Positions 44,051 through 53,310 of a stretch of DNA of 56,634 bases are shown here, piece by piece. Numbering within the stretch: position 1 is the first letter of the stretch; every line of letters begins with the position of its first letter. The stretch lies in contig CAMVJW010000005.1 in assembly GCA_947167965.1 (NCBI GenBank), positions 1-56,634 on the forward strand, written 5' to 3'. The notes below the pieces were generated by a model. That model searched no databases and was not told the DNA's origin. It saw nothing but the letters and a program-made list of their open reading frames with translations. A program made the position numbers and the translations under genes. This DNA is from an uncultured Clostridia bacterium (GTDB lineage Bacteria; Bacillota; Clostridia; TANB77; CAG-508).

Positions 44051-45034
44051 ATGAACATTGACGAAGAAATAAGCAGTTTTAAATCAATGATAAATAGCTA
44101 TAAATTGACTAGTTTGATAATAGCAGCAAATAATATAGGAATCTTTAAATGCCTTAATGAGAAAGCAAAAGGTTTAGATCAAATAGCAAAAGAAATAAGA
44201 ATCTCTAGTAATAGAATCGAGCCTATTTTAAATGGATTAGTATTTAATAAAGTTATAAATAAAAATGAAATTGGATATTATTTAGATAAATACAAAGATG
44301 TATTATTAAATGATTCAAAATATAATCAAACAGGATATATTGATTTTGCTCAAACTGTAATACAAAAGTATAACAATTTAACAAATGCAATAAAAGATAA
44401 TAATTTTTCATTCAATAATTTTAAAAGTCTTACAGAAAATCAAGTTGAGAGCTTTATAAGTGGTATGCAAGCAAATGCGATACCACAAGCAGAATATATC
44501 TCAAATAATTATAATTTTGAAAATCATAATATATTAGATATTGGAGCCGGCGCAGGTACATATCTTATAACTGTAGCAAAGAAATATATGTCTGTTAAAG
44601 GAAAGATGATAGATTTGCCACAAGTATCAAAAATTCAAAATAGGAATATAGAAAATGAAAAATTACAAGATAGATTAGTTTCTATTTCATGTGATTATAA
44701 TGAAAAACTCCCAAATGAAAGTTATGATGATGTATTTTTATTTGCAGTGATTCATCAAGAACCAACAGAAAAAGTAAAAAAACTATTAGATAGAATATAT
44801 AATGTTTTAAAACCAAATGGTAGATTATTTTTAACAAGTTTTTTCTTAAATGATGATAAAATTAGTCCTGATTTTTCTGTTCAATTTGCAGTAGAAATGC
44901 TTGTAAATTCTAAAAATGGAAAAGTATATACTCATGGGGAAATAAAAAGTTTGCTTGAAGAAAGTAAATTTTTAAATATTGAGAGAATAGATGAAATTCC
45001 AGGGCCAGCAACTTTATATATAGCAAATAAGTAG
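44051..45034 (+). CDS. O-methyltransferase-like class I SAM methyltransferase
   Basis: 327 aa. N-terminal winged-helix dimerisation part (SLIIAANNIGIFKCLNEKA, GLDQIAKEIRISSNRIEPIL) like plant and bacterial O-methyltransferases, then the SAM-binding motif I ILDIGAGAGTYL (about 162-173), VSISCDY and the general-base region FAVIHQEP and VLKPNGRLFLTSFF. It probably methylates a small hydroxylated compound; substrate unknown. ATG preceded by TAGGAGGTC. Linked to the preceding HD gene after 38 bp. Confidence 0.88.
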   Translation: MNIDEEISSFKSMINSYKLTSLIIAANNIGIFKCLNEKAKGLDQIAKEIRISSNRIEPILNGLVFNKVINKNEIGYYLDKYKDVLLNDSKYNQTGYIDFAQTVIQKYNNLTNAIKDNNFSFNNFKSLTENQVESFISGMQANAIPQAEYISNNYNFENHNILDIGAGAGTYLITVAKKYMSVKGKMIDLPQVSKIQNRNIENEKLQDRLVSISCDYNEKLPNESYDDVFLFAVIHQEPTEKVKKLLDRIYNVLKPNGRLFLTSFFLNDDKISPDFSVQFAVEMLVNSKNGKVYTHGEIKSLLEESKFLNIERIDEIPGPATLYIANK

Positions 45035-45111
45035 GAAATAAATAATTTCAATCTTTTTTTAATAATTCTTTTATATAGTAAAATAAATAAAGAATAGAAA
45101 GGAAGATTTAT

Positions 45112-46617
45112 ATGAAAAAAATAACAAAAACACTTATTACTATTATGATTGTTTTAGTAGTAATAATAAATTATTCAAATGTATTTGCACAGCCACCAGA
45201 AAAACCAAGTGGAGAAATGCCAAGCTCAAATGGAGCAACTCCACCAGACAAGCCAGAAGGAAATGGAGAAAATCCAAAGGAAAATAGTGGAAGTAGCAAT
45301 GTTTCACATACTGGTGAGACAGAAATTTCAAGTGATACCAGCAATAATGGAACAACATATTCTTCAACTACAGGATCTAAAAATTCATTATTAGTAACAG
45401 GAGGAAACTCTACTATTTCAAATCCAACAGTTACTAAATCAGGAGATTCAGATGGAGATAATTCAGACTTTTATGGAACAAATGCAGCTGTTTTAGTAAA
45501 AGAAGGAGCATTAAATATAAATGGTGGAACTGTTACAACAAATGGCTCACATGCAAATGGAGTATTTGCATATTCAAATGGTAAAATAAATATATCAGAT
45601 ACAAATATTAAAACAACAAGTAATAATTCAGGAGCAATAATGGTAACAGGTGGAGGAACTCTAACAGCAAATAATGTAACAGCTGAAACAGATGGAAATT
45701 CATCAGCTCCAATTAGAAGTGACAGAGGTGGAGGAACTCTAATAGTAAATGGAGGAAACTATACATCTCATGGAACCGGATCACCAGTTATATATTCAAC
45801 AGCAGATATTACAGTAAATAATGCTACACTTACTTCAACAGCGTCAGAAGGAGTAGTAGTTGAAGGAAAAAATTCAGTAAATTTAAACAATGTTACAATG
45901 GAATCAACAAATACAAAATTAAATGGAAATTCTGAAACATACAAATCTATTTTTATTTACCAATCAATGTCTGGAGACGCAGATGTAGGAACATCATCAT
46001 TTACAGCAAAAGATTCAAAAATAATAAATAATAAAGGTGAGATAATTTTTGTAACAAATACAAGTACAGTTATAGATTTAGAAAACAATGAAATAATAAA
46101 CAATGATAAAGATGGAGCCTTTATAAAAATAGGTGCAGCTAAATGGGGAACTTCAGGAAAAAATGGTGGAGAAGTAGTTTTAAATGCTAAAAATCAAAAA
46201 ATAGAAGGAGATATTTTAATAGATAATATTTCTACTTTAGATTTATCATTAAAGAATGAAAGTAGTTACTCAGGAACAATAAATAATGAAAATACAGCAA
46301 AAACAATAAATATTTCATTAGATAGTAGTTCAACTTTAACATTAACAGGTGATTCTTATATAACTGCTCTAAATAATGAAGTAACAGACAATAGTAATAT
46401 AAATTTAAATGGATATACTTTATATGTTAATGGAACAGCTATAACATCAACAAATTATAAAGGTGCAAGCAATGAATCAAGTCAAAACAGCAATGTAGAA
46501 AACTCTGAAAAGAGTACACAAAATATTTTTGATGTAAAAAATGTATTTTTACCTATTATTACAGTTATAGTTATTATATGTGTTATAATTGTATACAAAA
46601 AAATAAAAAATAAATAA
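45112..46617 (+). CDS. Surface beta-helix protein with signal peptide and C-terminal anchor
   Basis: 501 aa. Signal peptide (ITKTLITIMIVLVVIINYS, cleavage near FA-QP), a Pro/Asn-rich spacer (PPEKPSGEMPSSNG), then repeated Ser/Thr/Asn-rich beta segments (SISNPTVTK-like, GGGTLTANNVTAETDG, GGNYTSHGTG, NNATLTSTASEG) that look like a right-handed parallel beta-helix, and a last helix with a positive tail (IITVIVIICVIIVYKKIKNK) that anchors it in the membrane. No catalytic or sortase motif seen. Probably an adhesin or wall-exposed protein. ATG with AAAGGAAG. Confidence 0.8.
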   Translation: MKKITKTLITIMIVLVVIINYSNVFAQPPEKPSGEMPSSNGATPPDKPEGNGENPKENSGSSNVSHTGETEISSDTSNNGTTYSSTTGSKNSLLVTGGNSTISNPTVTKSGDSDGDNSDFYGTNAAVLVKEGALNINGGTVTTNGSHANGVFAYSNGKINISDTNIKTTSNNSGAIMVTGGGTLTANNVTAETDGNSSAPIRSDRGGGTLIVNGGNYTSHGTGSPVIYSTADITVNNATLTSTASEGVVVEGKNSVNLNNVTMESTNTKLNGNSETYKSIFIYQSMSGDADVGTSSFTAKDSKIINNKGEIIFVTNTSTVIDLENNEIINNDKDGAFIKIGAAKWGTSGKNGGEVVLNAKNQKIEGDILIDNISTLDLSLKNESSYSGTINNENTAKTINISLDSSSTLTLTGDSYITALNNEVTDNSNINLNGYTLYVNGTAITSTNYKGASNESSQNSNVENSEKSTQNIFDVKNVFLPIITVIVIICVIIVYKKIKNK

Positions 46618-46635
46618 AAATATTAAGGAGGAAAA

Positions 46636-47622
46636 ATGGAAGAAGATTTAAATTTAACTCAAGAGTGGGATAAAGTATTTCCAAAAAGCCAAAAGGTAAA
46701 TCACAAAAAAGTAACTTTTAAAACCCATTTTGGAATAACACTTGTAGCAGATATGTATGAGCCAAAAGAATATGAAGGATTACTTCCTGCAATCGCAGTA
46801 TGTGGACCTTTTGAAGCAGTAAAAGAACAAAGTTCAGGCCTATATGCACAAGAAATGGCATAAAGAGGCTTTTTAAGTATTGCATTTGACCCATCTTTTA
46901 CAGGAGAAAGTGAAGGAACACCAAGATATATGAATTCTCCAGATATAAATGTAGAGGACTTTCAATCAGCTGTTGATTTTCTATCAAATTTAGAAAATGT
47001 TGATAGTGAGAAAATATCAATAATTGGTATATGTGGTTGGGGTGGAATGGCACTTCAAACAGCTTGTATCGATACAAGAATTAAAGTAACAATTGCATCT
47101 ACTATGTATGATATGTCAAGAGTTTCTGGAAATGGTTATTTTGATAGCGAAAATAATGAAGAAGCAAGATATAAACAAAGAGTAGCTATAAATAAACAAA
47201 GAACAGAGGATTTTAAAACTGGAGAATATAAGCTTGGAGGAGGAGTAGTTGATCCATTACCAGAAGATAGCCCACAATTTGTTAAAGACTACCATGCTTA
47301 TTATAAAACTCCTCGTGGTTATCATAAAAGAAGCTTAAATTCAAATGGAGGATGGTGTGTTACAGCAGGAACTTCACTAATGAATACAAGATTATTATAT
47401 TATTCAAATGAAATAAGAAATGCAGTTATGATAGTACATGGAGACAAAGCTCATTCATATTACTTTGGCAAAGATGCATATGATAATATGATAAATAAAA
47501 GCAAATATACAGCAAACAAAGAATTTCTTTCAATTGAAGGAGCTTCACATTGTGATTTATATGATCAAAAAGACATAATACCATTTGATAAAATTGAAAA
47601 GTTTATTAGAAATAATATATAA
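46636..47622 (+). pseudogene. Alpha/beta hydrolase interrupted by an in-frame stop
   Basis: The reading runs MEEDLNLTQEWDKVF to GLYAQEMA, then TAA at 46861-46863, and continues in the same frame RGFLSIAFDPSFTGESEGTPRYM, IIGICGWGGMAL (nucleophile elbow with Cys in place of Ser, as in dienelactone hydrolase-like enzymes), SRVSGNGYFDS, and the late GDKAHSYYFGKDAY and EGASHCDLYD (Asp and His). A single change AAA to TAA explains it. Unless stop-codon readthrough occurs, the two-thirds downstream (from about 46930) is all that could be made. Start with AAGGAGG. Confidence 0.88.
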
Positions 47623-47685
47623 TATTGCAATATTTAAGGAATTTATTTATAGTTTAATCAAATAAAAAATGAAAGGAAAAAGTAT

Positions 47686-48225
47686 ATGTCAATCTATGAT
47701 TATAAAGTAAAAAAAAGAAATGGAGAGGAAGTTTCAATTGAAAACTATAAAGGTAAAGTACTTCTAATTGTAAATACCGCAACAGGCTGTGGGTTTACAC
47801 CACAATATGAAGGTTTAGAAAAACTATATAAAGAATATCATGATAAAGGTTTAGAAATTTTAGACTTTCCATGTAATCAATTTGGAAATCAAGCTCCAGG
47901 AAGTGATGACGAAATACATGAATTTTGTCAATTTAAGTATAATACTTCATTTGACCAATTTGCCAAAATAGATGTAAATGGAGAAAATGAAGAAGCCTTA
48001 TATACATTTATAAAAAATAAAGCAAAAGAAGATATTATAGAAGGTATGAAAAATAAGATTGCAATGAAAGCAGTTGAAAAAATGAGTTCGACATGTAAAA
48101 AGGATGGAGATATAAAGTGGAATTTTACTAAATTCTTAGTAGATAAGGAAGGGAATGTAGTTGAAAGATATTATCCAACATACAAACCAGAAGATATGGA
48201 AGCAAAAATAAAAGAATTGATATAA
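47686..48225 (+). CDS. Glutathione peroxidase (Cys type)
   Basis: 179 aa thioredoxin-fold peroxidase. The peroxidatic Cys is Cys35 in NTATGCGFTPQY, so Cys instead of selenocysteine. The Gln is in FPCNQFGNQ, with a possible resolving Cys nearby, and the Trp is in KWNFTKFLVD. Length and layout are normal for bacterial GPx/BtuE proteins, which mostly use thioredoxin. Detoxifies peroxides. ATG with GAAAGGA upstream. Ends at a shared terminator. Confidence 0.94.
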   Translation: MSIYDYKVKKRNGEEVSIENYKGKVLLIVNTATGCGFTPQYEGLEKLYKEYHDKGLEILDFPCNQFGNQAPGSDDEIHEFCQFKYNTSFDQFAKIDVNGENEEALYTFIKNKAKEDIIEGMKNKIAMKAVEKMSSTCKKDGDIKWNFTKFLVDKEGNVVERYYPTYKPEDMEAKIKELI

Positions 48226-48234
48226 AAAATAGAA

Positions 48235-48270
48235 AAAAAGATTAGCAGTTTTTGAATTTGCTAATCTTTT
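48235..48270. terminator. Bidirectional terminator between gpx and tetR
   Basis: AAAAGATTAGCA and TGCTAATCTTTT form a 12-bp stem. The right arm includes the stop of the minus-strand TetR gene. Confidence 0.85.
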
Positions 48271-48872
48271 ATTGTTAAGATATGTACTATTTCATCAATA
48301 ACAAGATCTGTCATAATATTATAATCTAATTCTTTATGCTTATGATAAACAATTTCGTGGCATAGATTATCAATTAGTCCCATTACTATATGTACTTTTT
48401 CCTTTATATTAGGAGTATTAAAATTATTATTTATCAATATATTGGAAATTTTATTAGTCATTTCCATTTCTTTTTTATGGAAATGACTAGCTACATCTTT
48501 GTCAGAATGAGTCATTGCTGTAATCTCTTCATGAGCTATAGCTGATAGTTTATGGTTACTAATGTATTTTTGAATCATATTTTTAAAAATATTTGCAAGA
48601 TTATCTTTAGTAAAATTTATATTTGGAATATTAAACATAGGGTAAAAAATATCATCTGCATATTTATTAAGGCCACTAAGAAAAATATCTCTTTTATCTT
48701 TAAAATACTGATAAACTATTCCTGTTGATACACCTGCTTTTTTTGCTATTTTTGATGTATTTGTATTGTAATATCCATCATGGCAAATTAAATCAAAACC
48801 TGCTTTTATAATTTTGTCTTTAGTTTCAATTGAACGTTTTTGAATAGGCTCTCTTATTTCAGTTTCGGACAT
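48261..48872 (-). CDS. TetR family regulator of the adjacent ABC efflux genes
   Basis: 203 aa. Helix-turn-helix: KDKIIKAGFDLICHDGYYN, TSKIAKKAGVSTGIVYQYFKDKRD (residues about 18-63). The rest is the ligand-binding domain. It is divergent from an ABC transporter pair, and the intergenic region holds a perfect promoter overlapped by a palindrome. The likely role is repression of the transporter, lifted by a transported compound; inferred. Confidence 0.93.
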   Translation of the reverse strand: MSETEIREPIQKRSIETKDKIIKAGFDLICHDGYYNTNTSKIAKKAGVSTGIVYQYFKDKRDIFLSGLNKYADDIFYPMFNIPNINFTKDNLANIFKNMIQKYISNHKLSAIAHEEITAMTHSDKDVASHFHKKEMEMTNKISNILINNNFNTPNIKEKVHIVMGLIDNLCHEIVYHKHKELDYNIMTDLVIDEIVHILTIKD

Positions 48873-48959
48873 ATTATTAATCCTCCAAAAGTTATATTTT
48901 ACTAATTATAACATATTAGATTAATAAGTCAATAAATGTGAAAAATATTTCATATTCTA

Positions 48960-48988
48960 TTGACATTGTTTTTTTTAATATATATAAT
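48960..48988 (+). promoter_or_regulatory. Sigma-70 type promoter of the ABC transporter genes
   Basis: Consensus TTGACA (48960-48965), 17 bp, TATAAT (48983-48988), the strongest promoter-like match in the window. Confidence 0.85.
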
Positions 48989-48990
48989 AA

Positions 48991-49014
48991 ATGAAAATGT
49001 GATATACATTTCAT
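48991..49014. promoter_or_regulatory. Palindrome downstream of the ABC promoter, probable TetR operator
   Basis: ATGAAAATGT-gatat-ACATTTCAT, an inverted repeat with one bulged A, placed over the expected transcription start. A related half (AATGTGAAAAATATTTCATA) lies at 48935-48954, upstream of the -35 box. Suggests cooperative repression by the TetR at 48261. Confidence 0.6.
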
Positions 49015-49034
49015 ATTTATATAGTGGAGGAGTT

Positions 49035-49745
49035 ATGGAAAAAATAGTTGAATTAAAAGGTGTTAGTAAAGTCTATAATATAGGAGATAATAAATTTAAA
49101 GCATTAGATAATATAGACTTATCCTTAAATAAAGGCGAAATGATTGTTATTCTTGGACCATCTGGAGCTGGAAAATCTACATTATTAAATTTAATTGGAG
49201 GTATGGATACACCTACGAGTGGAAGCGTAGTTATAGATGGAGAAAATATTTCAAAATATAATGAAAATAAACTATCAAATTATAGAGCAGAAAATGTTGG
49301 ATTTATTTTTCAATTTTATAACATTCTTCCTAGCTTAACAGTTAAAGAAAATGTTGATATTGTAAAAGATATTGTTAAAAATCCTATTAGTACAGAGGAG
49401 GCATTAAAGGGAGTAGGTTTATTGGAACATTCTAAGAAATTTCCAAATCAGTTATCAGGTGGAGAACAACAAAGAGTTAGTATAGCAAGAGCAATAGCTA
49501 AAAATCCGAAATTATTATTGTGTGATGAACCTACTGGAGCATTAGATTCAAATACAGGAATAGAAGTTTTAAAATTGTTAAGAAAACAGTGTAATGCTAA
49601 CAATGGTTTAAATACCGTAGTAATTGTAACACATAATAGCTTGATAGCAGATATAGCAGATACAGTAGTTCATGTTAAAAACGGAAAGATAGAAAGTGTT
49701 ATAACAAATAAAAATCCAAAGAAAATAGAAGATGTAAGTTGGTAG
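49035..49745 (+). CDS. ABC transporter ATP-binding protein (MacB/LolD type)
   Basis: 236 aa from ATG 49035 (GTGGAGGAG upstream; a TTG at 48960 is in the promoter and is not used). Walker [10 protein letters not shown] (41-49), Q-loop [10 protein letters not shown], signature [14 protein letters not shown], Walker [13 protein letters not shown] and H-loop VTHN are all present. It powers the FtsX-type permease that follows. Close spacing (45 bp) and a shared promoter make them one operon. Probable export of a drug or peptide. Confidence 0.95.
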   Translation: MEKIVELKGVSKVYNIGDNKFKALDNIDLSLNKGEMIVILGPSGAGKSTLLNLIGGMDTPTSGSVVIDGENISKYNENKLSNYRAENVGFIFQFYNILPSLTVKENVDIVKDIVKNPISTEEALKGVGLLEHSKKFPNQLSGGEQQRVSIARAIAKNPKLLLCDEPTGALDSNTGIEVLKLLRKQCNANNGLNTVVIVTHNSLIADIADTVVHVKNGKIESVITNKNPKKIEDVSW

Positions 49746-49790
49746 TCTTTAGCTAAAAAATTGTAAATGTTAATGGAAAGGAAAAAAGAT

Positions 49791-52358
49791 ATGTTAAATA
49801 AAAAAATACTTCGTGATATATGGAGAAATAAATCACAGTTTATAACCATATTTTTAATGGTATTTTTAGCAGTATTTGCATTTGCGGGTGTACATAGCTA
49901 TATGGACGGGATGAAAGAAAGTAGTAAAAAATATTATGAAGACCAAAATCTACAAGATATATGGCTTACATCAGAAAATTTTAAACAAGAAGAATTAGAA
50001 AAGATAAAAAAAATAGATAATGTTAAAAATGTAGAAAGACAAATAACTATAAATGCAAATGTAATTGATTCAGAGAGATTTATCAATCCAGATAATAATA
50101 AACCTATTTCCGACCTTGTAATTGAGTGTAATTTTATAGAAACAAACGAAATAAATAAAATGTATGTTCTAGATGGAGAAAAATATTCAATTGAAAAAAA
50201 TGGGTTATGGCTTGATTATTATTTAGCTAAAAAAATTGGAATAAAGGTTGGAGATGAATTAGAATTATCAATTGAGGGAAATAATTTTAAAGAAAAAGTT
50301 ATTGGGTTGGTAGAAGTACCTGATCATGTTTATTTTATAAAAGATGAGAGTGCTATTTTCCCAGCACATAATGATTTTGGATTTGCTTTTATGTCTATAA
50401 ATGAATTTCCAAAAAATTATATTTATGAAAAGGTTTTAGAAACAGATAAATTAAAAGATGCGGTGAAAAAGCTAAAAGATTTAAAAGATATGCTTTCAAA
50501 AAATGGAATAACAGATTATTCATCAATTCCAAGTATTATTACAAATCAAATTGATGGGATTGAAGATATTAATTTATCAAAAGCATTGCAATTAATAGAT
50601 AACTATAAAGATAATAAAGGAGATTTTATAAAAGCATTAGATAAAAACTTTAGTATAAATGATGCACTTGTTTTTCCTTATGCAATTGTAGATGTAGATG
50701 ATTTATCAAAAACTGTGGAAACAAGAAACGAAATTAAAAATAAAGTTGAAAACATTGTAACTGCTTCATTAAGAGATGATAATTTTTCATATGAAGGATA
50801 TAAAAGAGAAGCCGAAGAAGGAGAAACATATTCAGGAGTTTTTTCAGGTTTGTTTGTTTTTATAGCAATTTTATCAGTTGTGACAACAATGAATAGATTT
50901 ATAAAAAAAGAAAGAACTCAAATAGGAACTTTAAAAGCACTAGGAATAAAAAGAAGTAAAATAACAAGAATGTATGTAAATTATGGATTATTTATATCTA
51001 TAATTGCTAGCATTTTAGGAATAATACTTGGAAATCTTTTGATTGGAAACTTCTTTTTAGAAATGGAAATGGAGTATTATGAAATTCCATATTATAGCAT
51101 AGTTACAATTCCGTTAGTTTATGAGGTAGCTGTGGGAATAGTCATAATTATAACTGCTGTTACTTATTTATCTTGTAGAAAAATACTAAAAGAGCCAGCA
51201 GCTACAGCTTTAAGGATTGAAAGACCAAAAGTTAAAGTGAAAGAAAATAGTTTTACTACAAAAAAAATATTTAGTAAAATGTCTTTATCTACTAAATGGA
51301 ATATTCGTGATATTGTAAGGTCAAAGGCAAGGACATTAATGGCTGTAGTTGGAATTGCAGGATGTACAATGCTTGTTGTTACTGCATTTGGAATGTTTGA
51401 CTCAATGAAATCTTATGTTTCATGGGAATTTGGTGTGATTAATAATTTTGAATATAAGTTAAGTTTATCAACTGATTATACAGATAGCCAGTATGATGAA
51501 ATAATTTCAAAATATGGAAACAATACATCAAAAACAATACCAATAGAATTTAAGAATAATGAGGAATTATTTATAAAACCTTTAACTATAAATGATTCAA
51601 ATGGTTTATTACAAGTTACTGACCATAATAGGATACCTTTTACAATGAAAAATGATGGATTATATATAACAGAAAAAATGGCACAAATAAATAATCTAAA
51701 AGTTGGAGATACCGTAGAATGGCATATAATAGGTTCTGATAACTGGTATAATACAAAGATTACAGGATTAAATAGAGACCCTCAAGCACAGCAATTTAAT
51801 TGTACAAAAATATTTTTTGATACACTGTCTGAAGAATACAAAGCAGATAGTGTGTATACAAATAGCGATTTAAGCAACATTAAAGAAATTGCTGGTGTAA
51901 ATACTATTCAAACAAAAAAGAATCTAGAAGATGGAATGAATAGCATGCTAAATATGATGTATTCTTTAATATTTGTGCTTATTGCAGTTTCAATTATACT
52001 TGCTGTTGTAATAATTTATAATTTAGGTATAATGTCATTTACAGAAAAAGAATATCAATTTGCAACATTAAAAGTTTTAGGATATAAAGATAAGCAAATA
52101 AAGAAAATATTTGTTAAACAAAATATTTGGATTGGTATTTTTGCAATTGTAATTGCATTACCTTTAGGAAATCTTATGACAGATTTTATTTTTAAAAATG
52201 CTATTGGAGATAGTTATGATTTTGAAGCTAAAATAAAATACACAACATTTCTATTATCTAGTATAGGCACATTTATAGTAGTTTATATAGTTAATCAATT
52301 TTTAGCAAGAAAAATAAAAAAAATAGATATGGTATCTAGCTTAAAAGGAAACGAATAG
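49791..52358 (+). CDS. FtsX-family ABC transporter permease
   Basis: 855 aa, start ATG 49791 (AAAGGAAAAAAG upstream; an ATG at 49767 precedes that site). One N-terminal helix (FITIFLMVFLAVFAFAG), a large extracellular domain, three helices near residues 355-470 with RTQIGTLKALGIKRSKI (FtsX coupling motif), a second helix and large domain, then a final three-helix set with YQFATLKVLGYKDKQIKK. This is the duplicated, large FtsX arrangement common in Bacillota, often in antimicrobial peptide export or sensing. Works with the ATPase upstream. Confidence 0.93.
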   Translation: MLNKKILRDIWRNKSQFITIFLMVFLAVFAFAGVHSYMDGMKESSKKYYEDQNLQDIWLTSENFKQEELEKIKKIDNVKNVERQITINANVIDSERFINPDNNKPISDLVIECNFIETNEINKMYVLDGEKYSIEKNGLWLDYYLAKKIGIKVGDELELSIEGNNFKEKVIGLVEVPDHVYFIKDESAIFPAHNDFGFAFMSINEFPKNYIYEKVLETDKLKDAVKKLKDLKDMLSKNGITDYSSIPSIITNQIDGIEDINLSKALQLIDNYKDNKGDFIKALDKNFSINDALVFPYAIVDVDDLSKTVETRNEIKNKVENIVTASLRDDNFSYEGYKREAEEGETYSGVFSGLFVFIAILSVVTTMNRFIKKERTQIGTLKALGIKRSKITRMYVNYGLFISIIASILGIILGNLLIGNFFLEMEMEYYEIPYYSIVTIPLVYEVAVGIVIIITAVTYLSCRKILKEPAATALRIERPKVKVKENSFTTKKIFSKMSLSTKWNIRDIVRSKARTLMAVVGIAGCTMLVVTAFGMFDSMKSYVSWEFGVINNFEYKLSLSTDYTDSQYDEIISKYGNNTSKTIPIEFKNNEELFIKPLTINDSNGLLQVTDHNRIPFTMKNDGLYITEKMAQINNLKVGDTVEWHIIGSDNWYNTKITGLNRDPQAQQFNCTKIFFDTLSEEYKADSVYTNSDLSNIKEIAGVNTIQTKKNLEDGMNSMLNMMYSLIFVLIAVSIILAVVIIYNLGIMSFTEKEYQFATLKVLGYKDKQIKKIFVKQNIWIGIFAIVIALPLGNLMTDFIFKNAIGDSYDFEAKIKYTTFLLSSIGTFIVVYIVNQFLARKIKKIDMVSSLKGNE

Positions 52359-52397
52359 TATAAAAAAATATGAGCAAATAAATGTGAAGGAATAGAA

Positions 52398-52436
52398 TAA
52401 ATGTAGACACAAATTATGTGTTTACATTTATTTTTT
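52398..52436 (+). terminator. Terminator of the ABC transporter operon
   Basis: 14-bp stem (52398-52411 with 52417-52430, one G-U) around AATTA, followed by six T. Confidence 0.9.
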
Positions 52437-52452
52437 GTTATAATTTATGTGA

Positions 52453-52481
52453 TTGAAAATTAACACATTTTAATATATAAT
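52453..52481 (+). promoter_or_regulatory. Sigma-70 type promoter of the sirtuin gene
   Basis: TTGAAA (52453-52458), 17 bp, TATAAT (52476-52481), 75 bp before the start codon. Confidence 0.7.
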
Positions 52482-52556
52482 TCATATACTAAATTATAAT
52501 AAATGTGATACTTAAAAGATATATTTATAATAGTTTAAAATTAATGGAGAAAAAAT

Positions 52557-53276
52557 ATGTTAGAAGACAAGATTAATATATTTAAAGATTGGATAGAAAA
52601 AAGTAATAATATAGTATTTTTTGGAGGAGCTGGTGTTTCAACAGAAAGTGGAATTCCGGATTTTCGTAGCAAAGATGGGTTATATAATCAAAAATATAAA
52701 TACCCACCAGAAGAAATTCTAAGCCATACATTTTTTATGAATAATACAGAAGAGTTTTATAAATTTTATAAAGAAAAAATGAATTCATTAAATTATAATC
52801 CAAATATCACTCATATGAAGCTTGTAGAACTTGAAAAAAAAGGAAAACTAAATGCTGTAATAACACAAAATATTGATGGTTTACATCAAAAAGCAGGTTC
52901 TAAAACTGTATATGAATTGCATGGAAGTGTATTAAGAAATTATTGTATGAAGTGTGGGAAATTTTATGATGGAGAATTTATATTTAAATGTAAAGAAATA
53001 CCTAAATGCTCTTGTGGAGGAATAATAAAGCCAGATGTAGTTCTTTATGAAGAAGGTCTAAATGATGAAACAATAAAAAATTCAATTTATGCTATAGCAA
53101 ATGCAGATATGTTAATTGTAGGTGGAACATCTTTAACAGTACAGCCAGCTGCAAGTTTAATTAATTATTACACAGGAGATAAATTAGTTTTAATAAATAG
53201 AGATTCAACATTATATGATAATAGAGCAGACTTAGTAATAAATGATTCATTAGGAAAGGTATTTGAACAAATATAA
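52557..53276 (+). CDS. Sir2 family NAD-dependent protein deacylase
   Basis: 239 aa. Rossmann signature GAGVSTESGIPDFRS (about 23-37), TQNIDGLHQKAG, catalytic His in ELHGSVLRNYC, and a zinc site CMKC then KCSCGG. GTSLTVQPAA and INRDST complete the NAD-binding part. Removes acyl groups from protein lysines using NAD. ATG with ATGGAGA 6 bp upstream. Its own promoter; the following CDF gene may share the transcript. Complete. Confidence 0.95.
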   Translation: MLEDKINIFKDWIEKSNNIVFFGGAGVSTESGIPDFRSKDGLYNQKYKYPPEEILSHTFFMNNTEEFYKFYKEKMNSLNYNPNITHMKLVELEKKGKLNAVITQNIDGLHQKAGSKTVYELHGSVLRNYCMKCGKFYDGEFIFKCKEIPKCSCGGIIKPDVVLYEEGLNDETIKNSIYAIANADMLIVGGTSLTVQPAASLINYYTGDKLVLINRDSTLYDNRADLVINDSLGKVFEQI

Positions 53277-53310
53277 AAAAATTAATTAATAATATTGGAG
53301 GATAGACTTA

